Shown piece after piece: positions 35,262 to 43,973 of a DNA stretch of 64,000 bases; position 1 is the first letter of the stretch; every line of letters starts with the position of its first letter. The translations under genes were made by a program, and so were the position numbers. This stretch comes from Neorhizobium galegae (lineage in GTDB: Bacteria > Pseudomonadota > Alphaproteobacteria > Rhizobiales > Rhizobiaceae), in the NCBI RefSeq assembly GCF_017877055.1, contig NZ_JAGIPG010000001.1:806001-870000 (forward strand), read 5' to 3'. Below the pieces are notes generated by a model, which did no database searches, was not told the origin of the DNA, and saw only the letters and a program-made list of their open reading frames with translations.

Positions 35262-36569
35262 TTACTGGAAGAGAGACAAGATGTTTCGCGCGTCCGAATT
35301 GGCGATGGAAAGCGACTGGGTCGCGAGTTGCTGCTGGACTTGCAGCGCTTTGAGCCTGCTCGATGCCTCGCTCATATTCGCATCGACGAGGCGTCCAATG
35401 CCTCTGTCGAGACTGTCCGCGAGACTGTTTCCAAATGCTTCCTGCATTGCGATCCTCGACTTGAGCGAGCCGAGATAGGCACCGGCCGATATGACCTTCT
35501 GCTGCATCTCGTCGAGAACCAGGGTGATTGTCGGAAAGTCGATGTCGGGATCGGTAACGTCGATATCGAGAATATCGATACCCTCCGGCGGCAGCGTCCG
35601 GGTGTGGACGGGCGGCTGAACGGTGATCAGCTCTGCGGCGAGAGGAAGGGTGGCGCGAAAGTAGATATTCGGCGCCCCGCCCTGGGCTGCAAACAGGATG
35701 TCGGGGGGCGCCTTGTTGAGAAACGTCGCCTGCAGCAGGACTTTCGTCCAGTCGGCCGTGCTTTCGATATCTCCGTCGAAGCCGTATCCTATCTGGCCTC
35801 CGAGCGCCTGATCGACGACGCTCTTGGTGATGACGAACGTGTCCTGGAACGTGCCGACCGAAAAGGGGACCGTGATGACGTCGAATTTCGTAATCGTGAA
35901 GGGCTGGTCGAATACCGGGCCCGGCACGTCGCCATAACCGGATGTCGAAAATCCCATCAGCCCGCCGATCGTGCCGAGGCCATAGCCCAGATCCGGATCA
36001 GGTTCCTTCTGCAGAATTCCGCCGCCGCCATTCTTGAACAGTGCGAGTTTCGACAGATCGACGTCGATGGTCTCGAGGGAGACGGCTCCATCCTCGCTGC
36101 GATTGAACGACGACACGACAGAAGTCTTCGTGCCTGGTTCGCTCGCCTGGCCCTGCATGTCCGACCGCAGCCAGTTCTGACCGGCGAAGGTCGCGGAGTT
36201 GGATATCGAGACGATCTGCTGCTTCAACTGCTCCAGTTCTTCCTGGATCTTCTTCCTGTCTATCCCGTCCTGCTGGGCAGCCACGACCTTGGCCATGAAT
36301 GCGGCCAGGATATCGGCCGTCGCGACCATGCCTTCGTAGGCCGTGTCGACTTTCGCGGCTCCGAGGCCAAGGGTATCCTGCACGGCCGAAAGAGCACCAC
36401 TGTCCGATCGCATGGTGGTGGCGATCGACCAGTAGGCGGCATTGTCGGAGGCCTGTTCGATACGTAAGCCGGTCGCAACCTGCTGCTCGACCCCGAACAT
36501 CTGGCTGTTGAGGGAGCGAAGCATTTGGAGCGCGGAAGTAGCTCCAGCATTTGTGAGGATGCTACTCAT
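35262..36569 (-). CDS. Flagellin, isolated copy (435 aa)
   Basis: 435 residues. The N-terminal D0/D1 region is a clear flagellin (SSILTNAGATSALQMLRSLN, then LRIEQASDNAAYWSIATTMR). The C-terminal D1/D0 helices close it (SRLKALQVQQQLATQSLSIANSD, ending ILSLFQ). The central domain of about 180 residues is unlike the short rhizobial type: Pro, Asp and Gly-rich with several DI/DID repeats. It has no neighbouring flagellar gene, lying between a sensor kinase and urtA. It may be an extra filament subunit, expressed under other conditions than the main set. Family call firm; use in the filament unknown. Confidence 0.93.
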   Translation of the reverse strand: MSSILTNAGATSALQMLRSLNSQMFGVEQQVATGLRIEQASDNAAYWSIATTMRSDSGALSAVQDTLGLGAAKVDTAYEGMVATADILAAFMAKVVAAQQDGIDRKKIQEELEQLKQQIVSISNSATFAGQNWLRSDMQGQASEPGTKTSVVSSFNRSEDGAVSLETIDVDLSKLALFKNGGGGILQKEPDPDLGYGLGTIGGLMGFSTSGYGDVPGPVFDQPFTITKFDVITVPFSVGTFQDTFVITKSVVDQALGGQIGYGFDGDIESTADWTKVLLQATFLNKAPPDILFAAQGGAPNIYFRATLPLAAELITVQPPVHTRTLPPEGIDILDIDVTDPDIDFPTITLVLDEMQQKVISAGAYLGSLKSRIAMQEAFGNSLADSLDRGIGRLVDANMSEASSRLKALQVQQQLATQSLSIANSDARNILSLFQ

Positions 36570-36691
36570 AGTACTTTACACCGGAAACAACTCCTCACGC
36601 TACGTAAGCGTCACGATTTATACAATCGAAATATAGTTAATATATCATGAGGACGCTTGATACTGTCCTAGCCGGCGCCGTTTCGCCTGAA

Positions 36692-36720
36692 GATGCCAGG
36701 TGGGTTTCCACCACGGCATC
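36692..36720. repeat. Compound inverted repeat upstream of urtA
   Basis: GATGCC-A-GGTGG (36692-36703), loop GTTT, CCACC-AC-GGCATC (36708-36720). Both arm segments pair perfectly with a small bulge. It lies in the 279-base region between the flagellin and urtA starts and is followed by C/T-rich sequence. It could be a leader hairpin or a dyad operator for urtA; no sigma-54 or NtrC site could be recognised. Confidence 0.5.
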
Positions 36721-36848
36721 GTTCTTCCCCCTTCTCCCCTACGGGTACGTCATTCGACGTATACGGTTTTGCGATGCAGCAACCGATAGTCGCTTAAGCA
36801 ACGGTTAAGTTCTTCGTTGCGGACGAACGAGAAGAGGGGTTCGAACCA

Positions 36849-38138
36849 ATGACATTCAAATCCAAACTGGGTGGCGCTCTTATCGCTGCCGTAATGTCGA
36901 CGACGGCGCTGCAGGGTGCTTTCGCCGCTGACGACACCATCAAGATCGGTGTTCTGCACTCGCTTTCCGGCACCATGGCCATCTCTGAGACCACCCTCAA
37001 GGATGTCATGCTGATGCTCGTCGAGGAGCAGAACAAGAAGGGCGGCGTGCTCGGCAAGAAGCTTGAAGCCGTCGTCGTCGACCCGGCTTCCGACTGGCCG
37101 CTGTTTGCCGAAAAGGCCCGCCAGCTGATTTCCAAGGACAAGGTCGCCGCCGTTTTCGGTTGCTGGACATCGTCTTCGCGCAAGTCGGTCCTGCCGGTCT
37201 TCGAAGAGCTGAACTCGATCCTGTTCTACCCGGTCCAGTACGAGGGTGAAGAATCCTCGCGCAACATCTTCTACACGGGTGCTGCTCCCAACCAGCAGGC
37301 CATCCCGGCCGTCGACTATCTGGCGAAGGAAGAGGGCGTCAAGCGCTGGGTTCTGGCCGGTACCGACTACGTCTATCCGCAGACGACCAACAAGATCCTC
37401 AAGGCCTACCTGATGTCGAAGGGCGTTGCTGAGTCCGACATCATGGTCAACTACACGCCGTTCGGTCATTCCGACTGGCAGACGATCGTCTCGGACATCA
37501 AGAAGTTCGGCTCTGCCGGCAAGAAGACGGCCGTCGTCTCGACCATCAACGGCGACGCCAACGTGCCGTTCTACAAGGAACTCGGCAACCAGGGCATCAA
37601 GGCTGAAGACATTCCGGTCGTCGCCTTCTCGGTCGGCGAAGAAGAGCTTGCCGGTCTCGACACCAAGCCGCTCGTCGGCCACCTGGCTGCCTGGAACTAC
37701 TTCCAGTCCGTCGATGCGGACGTCAACGCCGAGTTCATCAAGGAATGGAAGGCGTTCACCAAGAACGACAAGCGCGTCACCAACGACCCGATGGAAGCCG
37801 CCTATATCGGCTTCAACGCCTGGGTAAAGGCCGTCGAAGCTGCCGGCACCACCAATACCGACGCCGTGCTGGACTCGATCATCGGCGTCTCCGTTCCGAA
37901 CCTGTCGGGTGGCACGTCCACCGTCATGCCGAACCACCACATCACCAAGCCGGTGCTGATCGGTGAAATCCAGGCTGACGGCCAGTTCGACATCGTTCAG
38001 GAAACCGCGCCTGTGGTCGGCGACGAGTGGTCCGATTACCTGCCGGACAGCAAGAACCTGATCTCCGATTGGCGCAAGCCGATGTCCTGCGGCAACTTCA
38101 ACGTTGCTTCCGGCAAGTGCGGCGGCAAGGGCAGCTGA
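36849..38138 (+). CDS. urtA: Urea ABC transporter binding protein UrtA
   Basis: 429 residues with a signal peptide ending GAFA-ADD. The mature protein is of the UrtA type: TIKIGVLHSLSGTMAISET at the start, AVFGCWTSSSRKSVLPVFEE, FYPVQYEGEESSRNIFYTGAAPNQQ, and PLVGHLAAWNYFQSVD. It binds urea (and short amides) in the periplasm with high affinity. AGAGGGG lies before the ATG, and a ten-base palindrome (GGTTCGAACC) spans from this site to the start codon. Strong preferred-codon use suggests high expression. It is first in urtABCDE. Confidence 0.96.
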   Translation: MTFKSKLGGALIAAVMSTTALQGAFAADDTIKIGVLHSLSGTMAISETTLKDVMLMLVEEQNKKGGVLGKKLEAVVVDPASDWPLFAEKARQLISKDKVAAVFGCWTSSSRKSVLPVFEELNSILFYPVQYEGEESSRNIFYTGAAPNQQAIPAVDYLAKEEGVKRWVLAGTDYVYPQTTNKILKAYLMSKGVAESDIMVNYTPFGHSDWQTIVSDIKKFGSAGKKTAVVSTINGDANVPFYKELGNQGIKAEDIPVVAFSVGEEELAGLDTKPLVGHLAAWNYFQSVDADVNAEFIKEWKAFTKNDKRVTNDPMEAAYIGFNAWVKAVEAAGTTNTDAVLDSIIGVSVPNLSGGTSTVMPNHHITKPVLIGEIQADGQFDIVQETAPVVGDEWSDYLPDSKNLISDWRKPMSCGNFNVASGKCGGKGS

Positions 38139-38172
38139 TCCCAGTCTCTGCTGATTTGATGGGGCAGTCATT

Positions 38173-38324
38173 GCCCCTCACCCTAACCCTCTCCCCGCTC
38201 GCGGGGAGAGGGGAGTGCCTTTCGGCACAACATTTCCTGAACCGTCCACTGACGGGCAGGAGGTCGCCACGGATCTCCTTCGCCCCGCTTGCGGGGAGAA
38301 GGTGCCGGCAGGCGGATGAGGGGC
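38173..38324. repeat. RIME-like palindromic intergenic repeat between urtA and urtB
   Basis: About 150 bases bounded by inverted ends GCCCCTCA (38173-38180) and TGAGGGGC (38317-38324). Inside are two strong hairpins: CCCTCTCCCCGC/GCGGGGAGAGGG (38187-38212, two-base loop) and CCCCGC-TT-GCGGGG (38283-38296). The opening CCCCTCACCCTAACCCTCTC is the familiar start of rhizobial intergenic mosaic elements. The right end supplies GAGGGG, eight bases before the urtB ATG. Confidence 0.82.
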
Positions 38325-38330
38325 GATGTC

Positions 38331-39956
38331 ATGAAAATAAAATTTTTTCTTCGCGTATTTTTTCTTTGCGTTGTGTCCGCGCTGGCGTCGCCGTCTTATG
38401 CACAATCCGGTGCAGGCGCCGATCCCAGGTCGCTGATCGACGCGCTTTCCAAGGCGGATTTCGGCGAAGCTGAAAAACTGATCGGCCAGCTCGCCGCGAC
38501 CGGCGATGCCCGGCTCGTGCCGGCGCTGAATGCCTTCTCCGAAGGTGACCTCTATTTCCGCAAGTCCGACAACCTGGTGTTCATCGGCAAGGTGTCTGGC
38601 TCCAGCTATGAGCTGACTGACCCGGTCACAGGCGCTTCAGCTGGCCAGGCCGCCAAGAACGCCGTCACCAAGATCAAGATCAACAACAGCCTGCGCCGCG
38701 TCATCCGCTCAGCCATGGGCGGCCTGACGCTGATGAGCCCGGATCGGGGCATCCGGCTGCAGGCGGCCGATGCGGTGCTCCGCTCGCCGAGCGCCGAAAA
38801 CCTCGAGCTCCTCGAAACTGCGATCTCCAAGGAGACGGACGGCGAGGTCAAAGCCCGCATGGTAGAGGCGCGCGCCGTGTCGCTGCTCTCCTCCGACCGC
38901 TCCATCGACGAAAAGCGCGCCGCGATCGCGACCATCAAGAACTATGGCGGCCGCAACGCGATCGGCATCCTGATGGGCGCATCCGCGTCCCTCGACCCGA
39001 GTCTCAAGGCCGATGTCGATGCGGCAATCGCCAGCATCGAAAGCGGACAGCGGCTCTGGGATATCGGCCAGAACGTCTGGTACGGCGTGTCGCTCGGCTC
39101 GGTCCTGCTTTTGGCGGCGATCGGGCTTGCGATCACCTTCGGCGTCATGGGCATCATCAACATGGCGCATGGCGAGATGGTGATGCTCGGCGCCTATTCC
39201 ACCTTCGTGGTGCAGCAGGTCATCCGCGATAGCGCTCCGGGCCTGTTCGACTGGTCGCTGGCAATCGCGCTCCCCGTCGCCTTCCTCGTCACCGGCGCGG
39301 TCGGCCTGGTCATCGAGCGCGGCGTCATCCGTTTCCTTTACGGCCGGCCGCTCGAAACGCTGCTTGCCACCTGGGGCGTCTCGCTGATCCTGCAGCAGAC
39401 GATCCGCTCGATCTTCGGCCCGACCAACCAGGAAGTCGGCAACCCGTCCTGGATGTCCGGCTCGTTCCCGGTCGGCGGCATGACGATCACCTGGAACCGC
39501 ATGTGGATCATCGCCTTCTCGCTGTCGATCTTCGTGGCGCTCTTGGTGGTGATGAAGAAGTCTTCCTTCGGCCTCAACATGCGCGCCGTCACCCAGAACC
39601 GCCGCATGGCGTCGTCGATGGGCATCAAGACGCCCTGGGTCGACGCCTTCACCTTCGCGCTCGGCTCCGGCATTGCCGGCATTGCCGGGGTGGCGCTGTC
39701 CCAGATCGACAACGTCTCGCCGAACCTCGGCCAGAGCTACATCATCGACAGTTTCATGGTTGTGGTGTTCGGCGGCGTCGGTAATCTCTGGGGCACGCTG
39801 GTCGGCGCGCTGTCGCTCGGGGTGCTCAACAAGTTTCTCGAACCTTCGGTAGGCGCCGTGCTCGGCAAGATCCTGGTCCTGGTGCTGATCATCCTCTTCA
39901 TCCAGAAACGTCCGCGCGGTCTGTTCGCGCTCAAGGGAAGGGCGGTGGAAGCATGA
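38331..39956 (+). CDS. urtB: Urea ABC permease UrtB
   Basis: 541 residues started at 38331. It has a signal-like N-terminus (FFLRVFFLCVVSALASPSYAQ), a helical periplasmic domain of about 200 residues as in long proteobacterial UrtB, then a LivH-like permease core beginning LGSVLLLAAIGLAITFGVMGIINMAHGEMVMLGAYS. It forms the urea channel with UrtC. It is separated from urtA by the palindromic repeat, and its last four bases overlap urtC (ATGA). Confidence 0.95.
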   Translation: MKIKFFLRVFFLCVVSALASPSYAQSGAGADPRSLIDALSKADFGEAEKLIGQLAATGDARLVPALNAFSEGDLYFRKSDNLVFIGKVSGSSYELTDPVTGASAGQAAKNAVTKIKINNSLRRVIRSAMGGLTLMSPDRGIRLQAADAVLRSPSAENLELLETAISKETDGEVKARMVEARAVSLLSSDRSIDEKRAAIATIKNYGGRNAIGILMGASASLDPSLKADVDAAIASIESGQRLWDIGQNVWYGVSLGSVLLLAAIGLAITFGVMGIINMAHGEMVMLGAYSTFVVQQVIRDSAPGLFDWSLAIALPVAFLVTGAVGLVIERGVIRFLYGRPLETLLATWGVSLILQQTIRSIFGPTNQEVGNPSWMSGSFPVGGMTITWNRMWIIAFSLSIFVALLVVMKKSSFGLNMRAVTQNRRMASSMGIKTPWVDAFTFALGSGIAGIAGVALSQIDNVSPNLGQSYIIDSFMVVVFGGVGNLWGTLVGALSLGVLNKFLEPSVGAVLGKILVLVLIILFIQKRPRGLFALKGRAVEA

Positions 39957-41122
39957 TTTCCGGCTTTGTCTTCCGCGCCCTCGAAGGCCGTATCGTTACC
40001 GCCGTCGGCATCATTCTGGCCATCGGCATCCTGGTGCCGGCGCTCAATCTCTTGACCCCGGCCGACAGCGCCCTGCATATCCCGACCTATGTGATGTCGC
40101 TGTTCGGCAAATATCTCTGCTACGCGCTGCTGGCGCTGGCGCTCGATCTCGTCTGGGGTTACTGCGGCATCCTCTCGCTCGGCCACGGCGCCTTCTTCGC
40201 GCTCGGCGGCTATGCGATGGGCATGTACCTGATGCGCCAGATCGGCCCGCGCGGCGTCTACGGCAACCCGATCCTGCCCGATTTCATGGTGTTCCTCAAC
40301 TACAAGGAACTGCCGTGGTTCTGGCATGGCTTCGACTGGTTCATCTTCGCCATGGCGATGGTGATCGTCGTGCCCGGCCTGCTCGCCTTCATCTTCGGCT
40401 GGTTCGCCTTCCGCTCCCGCGTCAACGGCGTCTACCTGTCGATCATCACCCAGGCGATGACCTACGCGCTGCTGCTCGCCTTCTTCCGCAACGACATGGG
40501 TTTCGGCGGCAATAACGGCCTCACCGACTTCAAGGACATCCTCGGCTTCTCCGTCCAGGCGGACGGTACGCGTGCGGTCCTGTTCTTCATGTCGGCGCTG
40601 ATGCTGTCGCTCTGCCTGATCCTTGCGTCAGCCATCGTCCGTTCGAAATTCGGCAAGGTGCTGGTCGGCGTGCGCGATGCGGAAAGCCGCGTGCGTTTCC
40701 TCGGTTTCCGGGTCGAGAACATCAAGCTCTTCACCTTCGTCGTATCCGCCATGATGGCGGGGATTGCCGGCGCGCTGTTCGTGCCGCAGGTCGGCATCAT
40801 CAATCCAGGCGAGTTTGCGCCGGCCAACTCGATCGAAGTGGTCGTCTGGACGGCGGTCGGCGGGCGCGGCACGCTAATCGGCCCGATCATCGGCGCGATC
40901 CTGGTCAATGGTGGCAAGAGCTTCTTCACCGGCGCCTTCCCGGAAATCTGGCTGTTTGCGCTCGGTGGTCTGTTCATCGCCGTCACGCTCTTCCTGCCGA
41001 AGGGTATCGTCGGAACGATCCAGCATGGCTTCAAGGCCCGCAAGGCATTGAAGGCTGCGGCGGATGCCGAAAAGGGCAGGGGTGACGCCACCACGGTGGC
41101 GCAAGCCCAGGCGGCGGAATAA
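39953..41122 (+). CDS. urtC: Urea ABC permease UrtC
   Basis: 389 residues, LivM-like, with about ten membrane segments. Typical blocks are YALLALALDLVWGYCGILSLGHGAFFALGGYAMGMYLMRQ and the cytoplasmic loop VGVRDAESRVRFLGFRVENIKLF. It completes the membrane part of the urea importer. GGAAG precedes the start inside urtB. Confidence 0.95.
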   Translation: MISGFVFRALEGRIVTAVGIILAIGILVPALNLLTPADSALHIPTYVMSLFGKYLCYALLALALDLVWGYCGILSLGHGAFFALGGYAMGMYLMRQIGPRGVYGNPILPDFMVFLNYKELPWFWHGFDWFIFAMAMVIVVPGLLAFIFGWFAFRSRVNGVYLSIITQAMTYALLLAFFRNDMGFGGNNGLTDFKDILGFSVQADGTRAVLFFMSALMLSLCLILASAIVRSKFGKVLVGVRDAESRVRFLGFRVENIKLFTFVVSAMMAGIAGALFVPQVGIINPGEFAPANSIEVVVWTAVGGRGTLIGPIIGAILVNGGKSFFTGAFPEIWLFALGGLFIAVTLFLPKGIVGTIQHGFKARKALKAAADAEKGRGDATTVAQAQAAE

Positions 41123-41134
41123 GGGCACGCAACC

Positions 41135-41896
41135 ATGAACATGATTTCCGAAACACGACAGAAAAGCCTGCTCTATCTCGAAAACGTCTCGGTCTCCTTC
41201 GACGGTTTCAAGGCGCTGAACTCGCTCTCATTCGTCGTCGAGCCCGGTGAGCTCAGGGCGATCATCGGCCCGAACGGCGCCGGCAAGACGACGATGATGG
41301 ACATCATCACCGGCAAGACGCGGCCCGACACCGGCACCGTCCTGTTCGAGGATACGATCGACCTAACAAAGAAGGACGAGGCGGATATCGCCCAGCTCGG
41401 CATCGGCCGCAAATTCCAGAAACCGACCGTGTTCGAAAGCCACACCGTCTGGGACAATCTGGAACTGGCGCTGAACCGGTCGCGCGGCGTGTTCGCCACC
41501 CTGTTCTACACGCTGTCGCCGGAGGACAAGGCGCGCATCGGGGAGATCCTCGAGACGATCCGCCTGACGCATCGCAGCCAGGAATACGCCGCCAATCTCT
41601 CCCACGGCCAGAAACAGTGGCTGGAGATCGGCATGCTGCTCGCCCAGGAACCGAAACTTCTGCTGGTCGATGAACCGGTCGCCGGAATGACCGACGCGGA
41701 AACCGCCGAGACGGCGGTGCTCTTGAAGGAAATCGCCAAGACCCGTTCGGTGGTCGTCGTCGAACACGACATGGGCTTCATCCGCGAACTCGGCGTCAAG
41801 GTGACCTGCCTTGCGGAAGGGTCGGTGCTAGCCGAAGGCTCGATCGATTTCGTCTCGAACGATCCGAAGGTGATCGAGAATTATCTGGGGCGCTAA
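41135..41896 (+). CDS. urtD: Urea ABC ATPase UrtD
   Basis: 253 residues. Walker [10 protein letters not shown] (45-53), a modified signature LSHGQKQWLEIGMLLAQEPK, Walker B LLLVDEPVAGMTD and H-loop VVVEHDMGF. The Trp in the signature (QKQW) is typical of UrtD as opposed to LivG. Starts twelve bases after urtC. Confidence 0.95.
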   Translation: MNMISETRQKSLLYLENVSVSFDGFKALNSLSFVVEPGELRAIIGPNGAGKTTMMDIITGKTRPDTGTVLFEDTIDLTKKDEADIAQLGIGRKFQKPTVFESHTVWDNLELALNRSRGVFATLFYTLSPEDKARIGEILETIRLTHRSQEYAANLSHGQKQWLEIGMLLAQEPKLLLVDEPVAGMTDAETAETAVLLKEIAKTRSVVVVEHDMGFIRELGVKVTCLAEGSVLAEGSIDFVSNDPKVIENYLGR

Positions 41897-41897
41897 C

Positions 41898-42593
41898 ATG
41901 CTGACAGTCAACAACGTCAATCTTCATTATGGCGCGGCGCAGGCGCTGCGAGGTGTCTCGATTCATGCGGATATGGGCAAGATCACTTGCGTGCTGGGGC
42001 GGAACGGCGTGGGGAAGAGTTCTCTTCTCCGCGCCGTCACCGGCCAGCATCCGGTCAGCGCCGGCACGATCAGCTTCCAGGGGGAGGTGCTGAATGGTCT
42101 CGCTCCCTATAACCGCGCCAAGCACGGCATCGGCTACGTGCCGCAGGGCCGCGAGATCTTCCCGCTGCTCACCGTACAGGAAAACCTCGAAAGCGGTTAC
42201 GCGCCGCTCGCCCGCAAGGACAAGTTCATTCCCGACGAGATCTTCTCGCTGTTTCCGGTGTTGAAATCGATGCTCGGCCGGCGCGGCGGCGACCTGTCCG
42301 GTGGCCAGCAGCAGCAATTGGCGATCGGCCGCGCCATGGTCACGAGGCCCAAGATCCTCGTGCTCGACGAGCCGACCGAGGGCATCCAGCCGTCCATCAT
42401 CAAGGATATCGGCCGGGCGATCCGCTACCTGCGGGATTCAACCGGCATGGCCATTCTGCTGGTGGAACAGTATCTGGACTTCTGCCGGGAGCTGGCCGAC
42501 CAGGTCTACATCATGGATCGTGGCGAGATTGTGCACGAAGGGGCGGCCGAGACTCTGGATACGGCAGAAGCAAGGCGGCATCTGACTGTGTGA
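41898..42593 (+). CDS. urtE: Urea ABC ATPase UrtE
   Basis: 231 residues. Walker A GRNGVGKSS (34-42), signature LSGGQQQQLAIGRAMVTRPK, Walker B ILVLDEPTEGIQPSI, which is diagnostic for UrtE. It starts one base after urtD. The next 147 bases, before the esterase start, hold no gene and may contain a promoter. Confidence 0.95.
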   Translation: MLTVNNVNLHYGAAQALRGVSIHADMGKITCVLGRNGVGKSSLLRAVTGQHPVSAGTISFQGEVLNGLAPYNRAKHGIGYVPQGREIFPLLTVQENLESGYAPLARKDKFIPDEIFSLFPVLKSMLGRRGGDLSGGQQQQLAIGRAMVTRPKILVLDEPTEGIQPSIIKDIGRAIRYLRDSTGMAILLVEQYLDFCRELADQVYIMDRGEIVHEGAAETLDTAEARRHLTV

Positions 42594-42740
42594 GACTAGT
42601 ATTTTTACTGGTGAATGTTTGTATCGCGTTGCAGCACTTCGTGCGTTTCAATGCCATCTAATATATGTTAACTAACCCCCACGTTTTCAGGGCATTCCGC
42701 AATATTGTTGACAACCCCCGCACCCCATGATGAGGCGCTG

Positions 42741-43973
42741 ATGGTCTTTGCACGCGTTGCTGGTTTCTTCTCTCGTTCTGCTCTTACGCGCATGGTTGCC
42801 GTACGAGCTGTTTTTTTGGGCGCCACGACCTTCCTGGGGTCAATGACCGGCAGCGCTCTTGCCGCAGGCTGCGGCCAGCCGATGGAAGCGGGTCGCCACC
42901 CGATCACCATCGAAACCGACGGTGTTGCCCGCTCGGCAGTCTATTTCATTCCCTCGTCCTATACCGGCAAGGACAAGGTTCCGCTGGTTTTCGATCTCCA
43001 TGGCAGCCACAGCAATCCCGAAGGGCAGCTGAACAGAAGCTCCTGGGACAAGGTTGCGGAGAAAAACGGCTTCATCGTTTTGGCGCTGCAGGGCAGCCTG
43101 CCCGGAAGCTCCGCGGGAACCTATGCCTGGAACGTGCCCTTCGTCACCGTGCAACAGGGCGGTCTCGACGAGATCGCCTATATCAAACAGGCCCTGAACA
43201 CTGCAAAGCAGCAATTCTGCGTCGATCCGGCCCGCATCTATGCCTCGGGTTATTCGGGTGGCGGGCGTATGTTGTCGGCCTATCTCTGCTCTGGCCATGA
43301 CGATTTCGCAGCTGCCGGCTTCGTGCATTCGCTGCGCGCCGGACGCCCGGTCGAGACCGACGGCAAATGGGGTCCGGATGCGCAAGGCTGCAATCCGGCC
43401 AGGCCCATCTCGATCATGGCTTTTGCCGGCGTCAAGGATGCGGCCAACCCTTACGCGGGCGGTGGCAGCGCCTATTGGCAGTACGGCTTCAAGACCGCAA
43501 TCCAGCGCTGGACGGAACTCGACGGCTGCAAGGGCAATGGCGATACAAAGACGGTCGACGGCGTCACCTTCAGTCTCTACGGGACCTGCCAGAACGGCGC
43601 ACGCGTCGCATCCTACGTCTTCGCCAACGGCACGCATGACTGGCCGAAGCCGGTTGCCGCCACCGAAGCCGTGATTGCCGCCGCCAAGGACGGTGCTGCG
43701 AGCGTCACCAAGGTGGCTGCGGTCACCGTCGCCAAACCTGCTTTCGATGCCAATGTTGATCCGGCTTCGCGGATGTGGGAGTTCTTCGGCAGGGCCGACA
43801 GCACCGACGTGATCGCTACCGCAGCGCCGGCCAAGATCGGTTCTGCGGCCAAGTCTGGCACGGGCGTTGCATCGGGCTGCGGAACCGAAGCCGATCTCCA
43901 GGGGACGACGTGCAACAGCAACCAGCCGATCGATATGCGCCGCAGCGGGCAAGGGGTGCAGGACGCCTTGTAA
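42741..43973 (+). CDS. Secreted PHB-depolymerase/feruloyl-type esterase
   Basis: 410 residues from the ATG at 42741 (GAGG upstream; a TTG start 36 bases earlier is also possible). The N-terminus is a signal peptide (about 35-40 residues, ending GSALAAG). The alpha/beta hydrolase of the LpqC/PHB-depolymerase type has VFDLHGSHSNPEGQ (oxyanion region), the nucleophile elbow YASGYSGGGRM and a late His in FANGTHDWPK. The last 90 residues are an Ala/Lys-rich linker and a small Cys-containing tail. It would hydrolyse ester bonds outside the inner membrane. It sits between urtE and ureD, and its 3' end overlaps the likely ureD start. Confidence 0.85.
   Translation: MVFARVAGFFSRSALTRMVAVRAVFLGATTFLGSMTGSALAAGCGQPMEAGRHPITIETDGVARSAVYFIPSSYTGKDKVPLVFDLHGSHSNPEGQLNRSSWDKVAEKNGFIVLALQGSLPGSSAGTYAWNVPFVTVQQGGLDEIAYIKQALNTAKQQFCVDPARIYASGYSGGGRMLSAYLCSGHDDFAAAGFVHSLRAGRPVETDGKWGPDAQGCNPARPISIMAFAGVKDAANPYAGGGSAYWQYGFKTAIQRWTELDGCKGNGDTKTVDGVTFSLYGTCQNGARVASYVFANGTHDWPKPVAATEAVIAAAKDGAASVTKVAAVTVAKPAFDANVDPASRMWEFFGRADSTDVIATAAPAKIGSAAKSGTGVASGCGTEADLQGTTCNSNQPIDMRRSGQGVQDAL

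Noticed and set aside
36838..36847. GGTTCGAACC, like the T-loop of a tRNA
   Set aside because: No acceptor, D or anticodon stem could be built around it. It lies between ribosome site and start codon of urtA.
38173..38324. CRISPR-like repeats
   Set aside because: The palindromes are two different hairpins within one mosaic element, with no regular repeat-spacer pattern and no cas genes.
43775..43909. Longer ureD beginning inside the esterase gene
   Set aside because: The upstream residues are unlike any UreD; the GTG at 43910 gives normal length.
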